From Paenibacillus sp. FSL H7-0737 (lineage in GTDB: Bacteria > Bacillota > Bacilli > Paenibacillales > Paenibacillaceae): 64,000 nt of DNA. The stretch's first letter is position 1; every line of letters begins with the position of its first letter. The position numbers and the translations under genes are program-made. This document shows, piece by piece, positions 52,787 to 61,252 of this stretch. The stretch lies in NCBI RefSeq assembly GCF_000758545.1, contig NZ_CP009279.1, positions 2,604,001-2,668,000 of the forward strand. The letters are read 5' to 3'. The notes under the pieces were generated by a model, which saw only the letters and a program-made list of their open reading frames with translations, was not told the origin of the DNA and did no database searches.

Positions 52787-53806
52787 ATGGTAAGATGGGG
52801 TCGGAAGTTTTTATGGTCAGCAGTACTTATTATGGCATTGACCGCGCTGACGGCATGCGGAACGAATAGCAATACTACGAAAGATAATGTTGCTAAAACA
52901 CAGAATGCAGAGGAATCAACCTCAGCTAGCAGCACACCGAGCGAAGGAAGTGGAAATGCTTCGGAAGAGGTTGCAACTCGGACGATTACAGGGGAATTCG
53001 GAGATGTTGAGATTCCAGTCAACCCTAAACGGGTGGCCGGGATTTACCTTGAAGATTATTTGAAGGCATTGGGGATTACCCCGGTGGTTCAGTGGTATCA
53101 TCCAAGCTGGGGCAAACAGGATTACTTAAATCTCGATGTGCCAGAATTTGATATCACCGGAAGCTTGGAAGCGTTGTTGGAGAAAGACCCTGACTTGATT
53201 ATTGCGGACGGAGGCGCGGATGCGGCGAGGTATGAACAATATTCCAAGATAGCACCAACGTATCGTCTCCCTGAGGCGGCGCTGCAGGACTCAAGACAAG
53301 TGCTTACAGCGATTGCAGATGCGCTCGGTATTCCGGAGAAGGCTGAGGCTGTGCTCGCCGAGTATGATCAGAAAGTGGCAGATGGAAAAGCTAAACTGCA
53401 ACAGGCTCTGGGGCAAGAAAAAGTAGCAGTGATCCGGCTCAACGTAGCGGATAAGACCTTTGCTTTGTTCGGTGTTAAAAACCGTTTTATCGGTGTGATT
53501 TATTCTCAATTTGGCCTGACACCCGTGCCTATGGCTGCAGAAATGACCGAATATCAATCTATTATTTCCGAAGAACTTATTCCTCAGCTTGAAGCGGATC
53601 ATATCATCGTATTCCCTGACAACGGGGGCTGGGATACTGAAGGTAATCAGGAAGCGATCCAAATTCTTGATGGGCCGCTGTGGAAGAGCCTGCCCGCAGT
53701 GAAGAACGGGAATGTTTATAGAATGGAACGTTCCCACTGGCAGACTGGTGCCATCACGGCCAATTCGATGAAGCTTGATGACCTGCTGGAAGCTATGGTG
53801 AAATAA
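52787..53806 (+). CDS. Iron-siderophore ABC transporter substrate-binding lipoprotein
   Basis: A 339-residue class III binding protein: lipoprotein signal (basic VRWGRKF, hydrophobic core, lipobox LTAC), a Ser/Glu-rich linker, then the two-lobed FepB/FhuD fold (NPKRVAGIYLEDYLKALGI, LLEKDPDLIIADGG, backbone helix, NVYRMERSHWQTGAI). Expression is iron-regulated by the double Fur box upstream. No permease or ATPase gene is adjacent, so it must use a transporter encoded elsewhere. Its binding fold is paralogous to the sensor half of the AraC protein encoded next. Confidence 0.9.
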   Translation: MVRWGRKFLWSAVLIMALTALTACGTNSNTTKDNVAKTQNAEESTSASSTPSEGSGNASEEVATRTITGEFGDVEIPVNPKRVAGIYLEDYLKALGITPVVQWYHPSWGKQDYLNLDVPEFDITGSLEALLEKDPDLIIADGGADAARYEQYSKIAPTYRLPEAALQDSRQVLTAIADALGIPEKAEAVLAEYDQKVADGKAKLQQALGQEKVAVIRLNVADKTFALFGVKNRFIGVIYSQFGLTPVPMAAEMTEYQSIISEELIPQLEADHIIVFPDNGGWDTEGNQEAIQILDGPLWKSLPAVKNGNVYRMERSHWQTGAITANSMKLDDLLEAMVK

Positions 53807-53832
53807 ATGGCAGCCGCCTTGAAGGAATAGCA

Positions 53833-53875
53833 AAAATAAGGTCTATCAGCACCCTTGATAGACCTTATTTTTTGT
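53833..53875 (+). terminator. Terminator of the binding-protein gene
   Basis: AAATAAGGTCTATCA/TGATAGACCTTATTT, a 15-bp stem followed by T-rich sequence. Confidence 0.88.
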
Positions 53876-53891
53876 TTTACACTGAAGTGAA

Positions 53892-53906
53892 TGAAAATGG
53901 TTCTCA
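53892..53906. promoter_or_regulatory. Probable Fur box before the AraC/SBP regulator gene
   Basis: TGAAAATGGTTCTCA matches TGATAATNATTATCA at 11 of the 14 informative positions and lies 16 bp upstream of the start codon. Confidence 0.5.
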
Positions 53907-53921
53907 ATTGGGGGCGGGAGA

Positions 53922-55517
53922 ATGGCAAAAGATTTGCAAGACAGCCATAGAAGGAAGCTATTCTATAGCTTGATAAATATAGAAACCCAATCCCTGTCAG
54001 GAAGCGGACAGAGTGAGGTGTTTCAGGATCATACACTACTCATTGTATCGGAAGGACAGGGGTATGTTGAGGCTGAGTTGAGGCAGTTTCCACTGGAAAA
54101 AGGTACTGGGTTCTTGTTCGAACCAGGGTTATTAAGCAAAATCAATGCCGAGGAGCGGGGGCTTAGCTTTTATCGGCTTACTTTTGAAATCATCGAAACC
54201 GGGGAAAACAGGCAGAGTGAAATAGAAGGAAGGACTAAAGAGGACATCCTTCGATCTGGTTTGTTAAGCTGTAGACCCTTTTCACAATGTAAATTACTGC
54301 TAGAGGCTATCTACCATAGCCGTAGAAGCACAGATGAGATCGAATGGTTCGCAGGCCATACGCGCTTTCAGGAGCTGCTACTGCTAATCATGCGTGCAAA
54401 TTCCTCTTTCGTTCAGGTCACGGGTGATCATGAGGCAATACAGCGTTCCATTCACTATATGGAGGAGCATTATAACCAAGCCGTAACCGTTGATCAGTTG
54501 GCTGAAGTTGCAGGTATTACACGTGCGCGTTACACACAAACATTTAAAGAGGTGACAGGGAGGGTTCCCTTGGAGCATTTGAACGGGCTTCGTATCGAAA
54601 GAGCGCAGCAGCAGCTACTGCTGACGAATGACCGTATGCATGATATCGCGGTATCCGTCGGATATAGTAATGAGTATTATTTTAATCGGCGTTTTAAAAG
54701 ATCGGTGGGTGTTACTCCAGGCCAATACAGAAGCTTCCATCAGGATGGATTGAGGGTGTTTGCTCCTTTTTTGGAAGATTATCTATTGGCTCTGGATATT
54801 ACGCCTGTGGCGCAATATTCTCACGCCGAGTGGGGGAAACAAGAGTACTTGGCTCTCCACAATGTGCCTGAGGTAGATATTTCGACTCGTAATTGGCAGG
54901 AGCTCTCCCGGTATACGCCCGAATTGATCTTGCTGGATAATGGCTTTCATCGTTGGCATCTGGAGGAGTGCAGCCGGATCGCTCCGTTGTTCAAGCTACC
55001 TGTTCATCAAGAGGATTGGCGTGCCACTTTGTATTCCGCAGCAGCCGTCTTTGGCAGAACGGAACGTGTCCAGGAAGTGATCGACAATTATGAACATCAG
55101 GCACAGCAAGCCAAGCAGCTGCTTACCCGTTCCGTCCATAGTCAGACCATAGCTTGTTTAAGAATCTCAGTCTACGGAATCACTCTTTATGGATGTGAGC
55201 ATTTGGGGTATACAGGAAGTGTGCTTCATCATGATTTGGGCTTGCAACCCCATAGCTTGGTTCGGAAGTTGACCCGTGGAAAGAATCGGGTGAACCTGAC
55301 AAAAGAAGAGCTTGCCAATCTGACTGCGGATCATTTGTTTATTATCTTTGATCAGCTTGAAGGGGGAGGAAGGGAACTGCTGGATACACAACTCTGGCGC
55401 AACTTACCTGCTGTACGTAACGGCAGCGTATATGAGGTGGATTTCATGGCCTGGATGAATTACGGCGTATTGTCGCATCAGCGTAAGATTGAGGATGTAT
55501 TAAGAGCGTTAGGATAA
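53922..55517 (+). CDS. AraC regulator fused to a siderophore-binding domain (Btr-like)
   Basis: A 531-residue regulator in three parts: N-terminal cupin-like domain (~1-150), AraC double HTH (~165-265: VTVDQLAEVAGITRARYTQTF, MHDIAVSVGYSNEYYFNRRF), and a class III binding-protein domain (~275-531: LEDYLLALDITPVAQYSHAEW, YTPELILLDNGFH, NGSVYEVDFMAWM). The same architecture in Bacillus Btr (YbbB) senses bacillibactin and activates feuABC. The binding domain parallels the neighbouring lipoprotein (LEDYL.AL.ITPV.Q), so both probably recognise the same siderophore. No signal peptide, hence cytoplasmic. Confidence 0.9.
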   Translation: MAKDLQDSHRRKLFYSLINIETQSLSGSGQSEVFQDHTLLIVSEGQGYVEAELRQFPLEKGTGFLFEPGLLSKINAEERGLSFYRLTFEIIETGENRQSEIEGRTKEDILRSGLLSCRPFSQCKLLLEAIYHSRRSTDEIEWFAGHTRFQELLLLIMRANSSFVQVTGDHEAIQRSIHYMEEHYNQAVTVDQLAEVAGITRARYTQTFKEVTGRVPLEHLNGLRIERAQQQLLLTNDRMHDIAVSVGYSNEYYFNRRFKRSVGVTPGQYRSFHQDGLRVFAPFLEDYLLALDITPVAQYSHAEWGKQEYLALHNVPEVDISTRNWQELSRYTPELILLDNGFHRWHLEECSRIAPLFKLPVHQEDWRATLYSAAAVFGRTERVQEVIDNYEHQAQQAKQLLTRSVHSQTIACLRISVYGITLYGCEHLGYTGSVLHHDLGLQPHSLVRKLTRGKNRVNLTKEELANLTADHLFIIFDQLEGGGRELLDTQLWRNLPAVRNGSVYEVDFMAWMNYGVLSHQRKIEDVLRALG

Positions 55518-55518
55518 G

Positions 55519-55710
55519 TCAGAAACTAGACCAGATAAAAAAGAGGACAATAAGTGCCACTATACTGCTGACGCGGGTCATTAATAAATAAGCCTCACTC
55601 GGCTCAACGTCACCTTTGACCATCCATCCGTATCTCATGTACCATCCGAATCGTGGGAAAAAGATGTTAAGTAGCGCTAACAGAACAAAGAGGAAAATAA
55701 AAAAGCCCAT
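55519..55710 (-). CDS. Small membrane protein (DUF6199-like)
   Basis: A 63-residue protein with two membrane segments (FFIFLFVLLALLNIFFPRFGW and SSIVALIVLFFIWSSF) separated by a polar GDVEPSEAYLLMTR loop. The FFPR..W..RYGW and AYLLMTR pattern is that of the DUF6199 family as I remember it. AAAGGAG precedes the ATG. It is convergent with the AraC/SBP gene, one base apart. Function unknown. Confidence 0.7.
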   Translation of the reverse strand: MGFFIFLFVLLALLNIFFPRFGWYMRYGWMVKGDVEPSEAYLLMTRVSSIVALIVLFFIWSSF

Positions 55711-55853
55711 GATTTATCACTCCTTTATGTAATGTATACGCGAAACTGTGTGGAGGGTGTCCCGATTCATGTGTGAGTTTCCATATATTTATTTAAGCTT
55801 ATGCAATATAGACTGATAAAAAATGAAAATTGCTTAAGGAGCGGATAAATCGT

Positions 55854-56066
55854 ATGGAACACACAGGTCTTTTTTTCGGAGGGGGAGTAGGTGTTTTGTT
55901 CTTTTTAATTTGGTTGATATCAATTGGCTTGGGAATCTACTTCTTCGTTCTGCTAGTAAAATTGGCACGTAGAGGAATAGTGGCTTTAGATTTATACATC
56001 TACGCTAAAAATCGTGAAATACGTACTCGTTATGAGTCGGTTCCAGACAGGTCAGAGGAAATTTAA
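55854..56066 (+). CDS. Small membrane protein, unknown function
   Basis: A 70-residue protein: a Gly-rich start (LFFGGGVGVLFF), one long or two short membrane segments, then a charged C-terminal tail with an Arg/Tyr/Glu-rich end. AAGGAG lies 11 bases before the ATG at 55854. A strong terminator follows. No family recognised; similar short proteins occur widely in Paenibacillus. Confidence 0.65.
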   Translation: MEHTGLFFGGGVGVLFFLIWLISIGLGIYFFVLLVKLARRGIVALDLYIYAKNREIRTRYESVPDRSEEI

Positions 56067-56101
56067 GGCCATTAAATGATTAATGATACTTAAAGTATGA
56101 G

Positions 56102-56140
56102 ATACCCTAGCTACCTTAACAGGTAGTTGGGGTATTTTTT
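56102..56140 (+). terminator. Terminator after the small membrane protein gene
   Basis: ATACCC-CTACCT pairs with AGGTAG-GGGTAT, followed by six T. Confidence 0.85.
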
Positions 56141-56261
56141 GTGGAAATATTCAGGACTATGCTATCGATGAGGTATGTTTAGCGGTGTACTGTTGTGTTT
56201 ACATAAAAAAGAGTTCGTTAAATAAAAAATGGTTTTCTAAAAATAAAGGAGGAATTGATCG

Positions 56262-57158
56262 ATGTCTAACCAATATACGATGCAAGATCCTACCACTCAG
56301 TACACCAAGGCAGGACCTGAATTTCAACAGCAGCAACAAGAGCCGGGGCTTCAGAAGAAGATGAATCCCGTGCCTGATACAGGTGAAGATACCTATCAAG
56401 GCACCGGACGTCTGACTGGACGAAAAGCGATTGTTACAGGGGCAGACAGCGGGATAGGCCGAGCTGTTGCGATTGCTTTTGCTCGTGAAGGCGCAGATGT
56501 TGTCTTATCCTATATGCCGGAGGAAGAAGAGGATGCAAAGCAGGTTCTCAAGCTGGTGCAGGAAGCAGGACGAACCGCAATCGCCATCCCAGGTGATCTT
56601 AAGGACGAGGAGTACTGTGAACAGCTCGTCGATACTGCGGTCAAGCAACTGGGTGGGATTGATATTTTAGCCAATGTAGCGGGCAAACAGCAATTCGTCC
56701 CCGATATTGCTGATCTTACTACGAAGCATTTTGACGATACATTTAAGACGAATGTGTATGCCATGTTCTGGCTGTGTAAAGCGGCAGTGAAACATATGCA
56801 ACCGGGTAGCACCATCATCAACACTTCTTCCATTCAAGCCTATAACCCTTCGCCGATCCTATTGGACTACGCGACGACCAAGGCTGCGATCAATACATTC
56901 AGTAAATCTCTCGCTCAGCAAGTCGCTGATAAGGGCATTCGAGTTAATGTAGTGGCACCAGGTCCCGTATGGACACCTCTTCAGGTGGTGGGTGGGCAAC
57001 CAGAGGAAGTGCTGAAGGAGTTCGGCGCGAGCACACCACTAGGCCGTCCGGGACAGCCTGCAGAGATGGCTCCGGCATATGTATTTCTTGCTAGCCAGGA
57101 ATCGAGCTATATAAGTGGCGAAACGCTAAATGCCAATGGCGGAACTCCAACCCCATAG
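56262..57158 (+). CDS. SDR oxidoreductase, glucose-dehydrogenase-like (YhdF/YhxC group)
   Basis: A 298-residue SDR with a ~45-residue polar N-terminal extension ([19 protein letters not shown], Gln- and Pro-rich) typical of the general-stress YhdF/YhxC/YdaD subgroup. Motifs: [44 protein letters not shown] (Ser), DYATTKAAI (Tyr/Lys), and the C-terminal [24 protein letters not shown] precedes the ATG. In Bacillus such genes are sigma-B dependent; I did not find a convincing sigma-B promoter here. Confidence 0.88.
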   Translation: MSNQYTMQDPTTQYTKAGPEFQQQQQEPGLQKKMNPVPDTGEDTYQGTGRLTGRKAIVTGADSGIGRAVAIAFAREGADVVLSYMPEEEEDAKQVLKLVQEAGRTAIAIPGDLKDEEYCEQLVDTAVKQLGGIDILANVAGKQQFVPDIADLTTKHFDDTFKTNVYAMFWLCKAAVKHMQPGSTIINTSSIQAYNPSPILLDYATTKAAINTFSKSLAQQVADKGIRVNVVAPGPVWTPLQVVGGQPEEVLKEFGASTPLGRPGQPAEMAPAYVFLASQESSYISGETLNANGGTPTP

Positions 57159-57202
57159 AATATTTAGTGGGATGTTGCTATTGTAAATACGGAAATTATT
57201 CA

Positions 57203-57246
57203 AAAGTACCCTACTAATTATAGCTGTGGGGTGCTTTTGTTTTTAT
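57203..57246 (+). terminator. Terminator after the SDR gene
   Basis: AAAAGTACCC pairs with GGGGTGCTTTT (G-U allowed), followed by a T-rich run. Confidence 0.5.
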
Positions 57247-57425
57247 ATAGAGAAAGGTGTATTATAGAATTTAATACTTTTTATCCCATTTTTTTATAGA
57301 ATATGATCTAGAACTGATCAAGAAATGTCGAATACATAGATTTCCTGCGATTACCCAAGAAATATTTGAGTTGGTACAAGGTTTAGAGTTTAGTGTAGAC
57401 CATAGAAAGAATTAGGAGCTGTATT

Positions 57426-57740
57426 ATGTGTAAAAAGAAACTAGCAATACTCATTTTTTCCTTTGTTCTGATCATGGCGTGTTTTTCATCAGGAGCAGTC
57501 TTTGCGGATAAAGGAAACGGAGCTGCAATGGAAAGTGAAACAAAGGAAAGGCTGATGGAAAAGTATGATCTTGTAGAGCCTGAACTTACAAATCCAAAAT
57601 CACTTTGGAGCCAAAGCGATTTTGGAGTCAGTAACCCTATTGCTATATTTGTAGGTATCAGTAGGTTATATCTGAATCCATATGTTTTTGCTGCGCAAGA
57701 AATGATTAATCATTTGATTGACCGAAGCCGTCCACATTAA
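57426..57740 (+). CDS. Small exported protein, unknown function
   Basis: A 104-residue protein with a signal peptide (KKKLAILIFSFVLIMACFSS, predicted cut near VFADKG) and a short mature part with LMEKYDLVEPELTNPKSLWS and a hydrophobic, Tyr-rich stretch FVGISRLYLNPYVFAAQEMI. AGGAGC lies 7 bases before the ATG and a tight terminator follows the stop. No family recognised. Confidence 0.65.
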   Translation: MCKKKLAILIFSFVLIMACFSSGAVFADKGNGAAMESETKERLMEKYDLVEPELTNPKSLWSQSDFGVSNPIAIFVGISRLYLNPYVFAAQEMINHLIDRSRPH

Positions 57741-57766
57741 TGACCCATGAGAGGGTCATTTTTTAA
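57739..57766 (+). terminator. Terminator of the small exported protein gene
   Basis: ATGACCC/GGGTCAT stem followed by six T, immediately after the stop codon. Confidence 0.85.
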
Positions 57767-57777
57767 TAAGAGATAAA

Positions 57778-58455
57778 TTAATCGCTCGTTATTTGTATAT
57801 CTTTCAAAATATAATCCCAGCTATCATAATCGTTCATATCATCAGGAAATTCTAACACACAAATATGATTAATATTCCAATGGATTTCTCGTACTGATGT
57901 TAATTCACGAACGGGATAAAGGATAAGGACAGTGAATTCGTTCGGCTTTAATATATCAGACAAAATCGCTTGTAGCTCTACAGCCTGTTCGTATGTGGCG
58001 AACCATCTAATGAATAGAATTTTTTTACTGCTTAGTAATTTGTCCCAAAATCTCTTAATTCGTAAATCCAGCTTTGCTTTATAAGATGGATAGGTCGTAG
58101 ACCAATGTTTACCTAAGGTGATAGGAAAATCATGTACCGAGATAATGTTATAAAAGGTATCCTGAATAAAATACGATTTCACTAACGTATTCTTGTTTCC
58201 ATTAGGATAAGCGGGCACTCCATCCTCTAGAAAAAAATGTGTCTCTTCGAGCATTTGCAGATTTGTTAACTCCATAAAATTCTGAAATCTATTTTTATAA
58301 AGTCTGTTTACATCAGTTAATGAATAAGAAATCATCCAGTCGAGAGGCATGGAGAATGTTCTCAAGTTATTTCTTTGCATATTTATAGCAGGAGCACAAG
58401 ACATACCTAAGCTTACGATTAAATCATAGCTCTTCTTTACATCTTGTAAGTTCAT
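57778..58455 (-). CDS. DUF1796 putative cysteine peptidase
   Basis: A 225-residue soluble protein. The start YDLIVSLGMSCAPAINMQRN with SMPLDWMIS shortly after is the DUF1796 signature (Cys in SLGxxCxPA; Leu-Asp-Trp), followed by a His in SVHDFP and ILFIRWFATYEQAVEL, consistent with the predicted papain-like Cys/His arrangement. TAGGTGAG precedes the ATG at 58455. It is AT-rich relative to the window. Substrate unknown; relatives occur beside glycosyltransferase genes, which is not the case here. Confidence 0.85.
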   Translation of the reverse strand: MNLQDVKKSYDLIVSLGMSCAPAINMQRNNLRTFSMPLDWMISYSLTDVNRLYKNRFQNFMELTNLQMLEETHFFLEDGVPAYPNGNKNTLVKSYFIQDTFYNIISVHDFPITLGKHWSTTYPSYKAKLDLRIKRFWDKLLSSKKILFIRWFATYEQAVELQAILSDILKPNEFTVLILYPVRELTSVREIHWNINHICVLEFPDDMNDYDSWDYILKDIQITSD

Positions 58456-58497
58456 GGACTCACCTAATTTCGATCAGATTCAGGTTCTATTCAACGT

Positions 58498-58527
58498 TAA
58501 AAAAGAGCAGCAACTTAGCTGCCCTCT
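58498..58527 (-). terminator. Terminator of the small gene at 58.5 kb
   Basis: AGAGGGCAGC/GCTGCTCT stem with T6 on the minus strand, directly after the stop of the 82-residue gene. Confidence 0.75.
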
Positions 58528-58534
58528 GAAAATA

Positions 58535-58783
58535 TTAATGGCGTTGTAACAGCAAATAGCCGCTAATCCTTGAAGTTTTTTTACGAAACACCACTTTAAA
58601 ACCTATGTCATTATCTAATAAACAAGCTAAGGCGGTGTCAAGTAGCCCGTTGGGTCTTAAGCTAGGTCGACAAGGCTCAGCATTTCCAATGATGCGGACA
58701 GAAATAATCCTACGTGCAGAGCCACGAACCAAAGGATTTCTGCTCCAAGTGATCAATACCAAATCAGGTTGACGAGTTGCCAT
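58535..58783 (-). CDS. Small basic protein, unknown function
   Basis: An 82-residue basic protein: beta-type start DLVLITWSRNPLVRGSARRI, a middle helix LLDTALACLLDNDIGFKVVF and a basic end KKTSRISGYLLLQRH. AAGGGGTGG lies upstream of the ATG at 58783 and a good terminator follows, which argues that it is real. No family recognised. Confidence 0.6.
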   Translation of the reverse strand: MATRQPDLVLITWSRNPLVRGSARRIISVRIIGNAEPCRPSLRPNGLLDTALACLLDNDIGFKVVFRKKTSRISGYLLLQRH

Positions 58784-59009
58784 TCTGATCCACCCCTTTC
58801 TATTAAGCTTCTCTATATAAAATGCACAATAGATTGTAATGTGCTAAACAGAAGCGGAGTGCTATTTTGATCAGCGGTGGGAATTAAAGAGTTACACTTG
58901 TTTAATTTAGGTTTTCAGAATACAATAAAGTAAATTTATGGATGTTCGAATAGCGTAAACGTAGATGACCACAAGGGAGCATATATTCATAACACCTTAC
59001 GACTGAGCA

Positions 59010-59039
59010 AGTATTTGATCAATGATCAAATACTTTTTT
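59010..59039 (+). terminator. Orphan terminator before the NUDIX gene
   Basis: AGTATTTGATCA/ATCAAATACT stem followed by T6. No plus-strand gene lies between 57740 and this point, so it may end an unannotated short transcript. Confidence 0.7.
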
Positions 59040-59074
59040 ATTTTCGTTTATAAGAAGCTAAATAGGGGGACACG

Positions 59075-59533
59075 ATGAAGATAGGGAAACCGATTAGAAA
59101 GAAGGTATACGGATTTATTTTGCAAGACAATGAAGTTGGAGAAAAGACCTTATTAGTTTATCTTAATGTACCAGAAGTACCCTTTAGATTAGTAGGTGGT
59201 AATGTCGATGCCGGGGAAACAGAAGAAGAAGCCTTATTCAGGGAAATTCAAGAAGAAAGTGGACTTAAACAATTTAAATTAGTAAAGAAAATAGGAACAC
59301 AATATTATTATAAGGATTATATAGATGCAAATGTTGAAAGACATGACTACCTTCTGATTCCAGAAACAAGATTACCTGAAAAGTGGAGATTCACTGGAGA
59401 GGGTGAAGGAGAGGACTGTGGAACTGTTTTTAACTACCAGTGGATAAAACAAGATGAAATATACTTATTAGATAAAGAATTTAGAGAATATATGTCGGAA
59501 AAATACATACAAGAATTGTTCGGCAATGGATAG
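59075..59533 (+). CDS. NUDIX hydrolase
   Basis: A 152-residue NUDIX protein with a complete box: GNVDAGETEEEALFREIQEE followed by SGL, matching GX5EX7REUXEEXGU (residues ~48-70). The N-terminus RKKVYGFILQDNEVGEKTLL is typical. It would hydrolyse a nucleoside diphosphate linked to X with Mg2+; the substrate is not predictable. AT-rich and possibly acquired. The stop is followed by a strong but orphan ribosome site (see findings). Confidence 0.9.
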   Translation: MKIGKPIRKKVYGFILQDNEVGEKTLLVYLNVPEVPFRLVGGNVDAGETEEEALFREIQEESGLKQFKLVKKIGTQYYYKDYIDANVERHDYLLIPETRLPEKWRFTGEGEGEDCGTVFNYQWIKQDEIYLLDKEFREYMSEKYIQELFGNG

Positions 59534-59582
59534 GAGGTAACTATCATGTCCATTATATGATTCTTACTCTGAGGTGATAGAT

Positions 59583-59858
59583 ATGAATAATCGTAAAATC
59601 TTCTCTTTTCTTCCTTTGATCATTTTTTTATTTATAATATGGTACCTTTTGATGGCAGGTACATCTGCTGTTGTTAATGTAGTGTCAGTAGATAAAAGAG
59701 AAATAGTAGTACAAAATATGAGCGGTGATCAAACTACAGTCACAATCCCAAAAGGAATATTTAAGTTGATTAATATAAATGAGGAGTACTTTGTTTCCTA
59801 TAATAGTAGAATAGGGCAAAAACCTTTTTTAACTTCAATAGAACCAAGTGCTAAATGA
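59583..59858 (+). CDS. Small membrane-anchored protein, unknown function
   Basis: A 91-residue protein with one N-terminal membrane segment (FLPLIIFLFIIWYLLMAG) and a ~60-residue beta-rich extracytoplasmic domain (VVSVDKREIVVQNMSGDQTT, VTIPKGIFKLINI), which reads like a small barrel. GAGGTGAT lies 5 bases before the ATG. First of a run of short membrane-protein genes to 61.2 kb. No family recognised. Confidence 0.65.
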   Translation: MNNRKIFSFLPLIIFLFIIWYLLMAGTSAVVNVVSVDKREIVVQNMSGDQTTVTIPKGIFKLININEEYFVSYNSRIGQKPFLTSIEPSAK

Positions 59859-59935
59859 TTATTGGAAGCAGATTTAACAATAGAACTTATGAATAAAATG
59901 GCTGATATATAAAGCATAAAATTGGTGGGATTACT

Positions 59936-60346
59936 TTGCGTGTAGTAAAGCATATCATGTTATGGTTTGTTTCGACGATTTTATTCACCTTGGCCACTTT
60001 TGGATTAGAGCTATGGGAAGGAAATAAGATCAGTACGACTGAATACTATGGGTTTCAAAATATAGGGTTTGTTTTTATTTTCTTAGCATTTCTTTTTTCA
60101 GCCGTTCTTTACCCAATTATAATTTTTCCTTTCTCTTGGGTTGTTCGAATGGTTGCAAATCCTTTGATTACCCGCATAATGATATTGCTTCTGAGTGGTA
60201 TCGGGGGATATGTTTTCTTTTACAAGGCATACGATGAACGCTTTATACAGGAATATCATTTGAATAGTAGTATAGCCATTATCCTTTTTGGTATTGCCGG
60301 TTCCATTTATGTCTTGGTGGATTATTATCTTGATCAGAGGAGTTGA
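59936..60346 (+). CDS. Four-TM membrane protein, unknown function
   Basis: A 136-residue protein with four hydrophobic segments (near residues 8-25, 43-70, 77-95, 110-130) joined by short polar loops. TTG start at 59936 with GGTGGGA upstream. The next small gene starts 4 bases after its stop. No family recognised. Confidence 0.65.
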   Translation: MRVVKHIMLWFVSTILFTLATFGLELWEGNKISTTEYYGFQNIGFVFIFLAFLFSAVLYPIIIFPFSWVVRMVANPLITRIMILLLSGIGGYVFFYKAYDERFIQEYHLNSSIAIILFGIAGSIYVLVDYYLDQRS

Positions 60347-60350
60347 ATAT

Positions 60351-60617
60351 ATGAGCTATTTTGAAAGAGTTAATAAAATATCAAACATTTTATTTTGTGT
60401 TTTTGGATTGTTTTTTATTTTGACTATTATTTTCTTTTCTACTAGCAGCTTCTCAGAAATCTTGCGTTATAATTTCACAAATGACTTAAGAGGAGCAATG
60501 ATTACAGTCATTTGTTTTATGATCTCTTTATTTTCACTTGTCCTGGGCACTACTTTGAAATGTCTTGTAAAAGACTCTGATGAAACGATCCAGCTTATCG
60601 CCACAAGAATAAAGTAG
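60351..60617 (+). CDS. Two-TM small membrane protein, unknown function
   Basis: An 88-residue protein: amphipathic start SYFERVNKISNILF, hydrophobic segments ILFCVFGLFFILTIIFFS and MITVICFMISLFSLVLGTTL, and a short polar tail. ATG 60351 has AGAGGAG 8 bases upstream, lying within the end of the preceding gene. Probably co-translated with the four-TM protein. No family recognised. Confidence 0.65.
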   Translation: MSYFERVNKISNILFCVFGLFFILTIIFFSTSSFSEILRYNFTNDLRGAMITVICFMISLFSLVLGTTLKCLVKDSDETIQLIATRIK

Positions 60618-60728
60618 TTGTTGAAATCTCAGCATGTATAACAAATCCCTGCAACATTTGCTTATGATGAAACCATTATATTGGATATTCGTATTCCTAT
60701 AAAATGATGTTGAAAGGTCGTGTGCGTG

Positions 60729-60893
60729 ATGGATAATGGGTATTTTGTTGGATGGGGTACATTAGCATTAATAAATGCTGGGTTAGCACAAGGTAAAAAT
60801 AGGAGTGGATTAAACTGGTTTTTAATTTCTTTGCTTTGTGGCCCATTGGCTACATTTTTTCTTGTAATATCGAGTAAGCTGCAAATTCATTAG
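60729..60893 (+). CDS. 54-residue hydrophobic membrane peptide
   Basis: A very small gene: start MDNGYFVGWGTLALINAGLA, then a basic/polar QGKNRSGLNW and a hydrophobic segment FLISLLCGPLATFFLVIS, short KLQIH end. The two-helix hairpin with the GxNRSGLNWFLISLLCGP pattern resembles short membrane proteins I recall from many bacteria. AAAGG lies 11 bases before the ATG. It fits the surrounding run of small membrane-protein genes. Confidence 0.55.
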   Translation: MDNGYFVGWGTLALINAGLAQGKNRSGLNWFLISLLCGPLATFFLVISSKLQIH

Positions 60894-60919
60894 CCCATTA
60901 TATTTCGGGAGGGGATTTT

Positions 60920-61159
60920 TTGCTGAAAGCACTAAGGCTGTTCGGTATTCTATTTAGTGCAGCAACAATCATTCTGGCAATACTATTTTTCCGCGGTCAG
61001 GATCAAGCGATCATGTCTTGGACAATGATGGGGATGTGTGGAGCTCTGATTTTTAATGGAGGAGCTACCTATTTTAAAACTAAAGATAAAATGGCTGCTC
61101 TGTCTTCGATTGTTGGGATGGTACTCTTAATATTCTCGCTTACTAAATTTCCATTTTAA
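60920..61159 (+). CDS. Two/three-TM small membrane protein, unknown function
   Basis: A 79-residue protein with hydrophobic segments FGILFSAATIILAILFF, MSWTMMGMCGALIFNGGATY and SIVGMVLLIFSLTKF. TTG start at 60920 with GGGAGGGG upstream. It closes the run of small membrane-protein genes and is followed by a strong terminator. Confidence 0.65.
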   Translation: MLKALRLFGILFSAATIILAILFFRGQDQAIMSWTMMGMCGALIFNGGATYFKTKDKMAALSSIVGMVLLIFSLTKFPF

Positions 61160-61164
61160 TAAAA

Positions 61165-61202
61165 TACCCCATCAACCTATAAAGGTCGGTGGGGCTTTTT
61201 TA
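61165..61202 (+). terminator. Terminator of the small membrane-protein run
   Basis: CCCCATCAACCT pairs with AGGTCGGTGGGG, followed by T6. Confidence 0.85.
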
Positions 61203-61252
61203 CGTTTTATTTCTTTTTCAATCAAGTTATAGTAGGTTGCTGCAGGCTATGC

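Noticed and set aside
53291..53833. 180-residue minus-strand frame under the siderophore-binding protein gene
   Set aside because: His/Arg/Cys-rich translation typical of an antisense shadow, no ribosome site.
57281..57415. Open frame ending in FELVQGLEFSVDHRKN before the small exported protein gene
   Set aside because: It reads protein-like and could be a C-terminal relic, but has no start, no ribosome site and no family I recognise.
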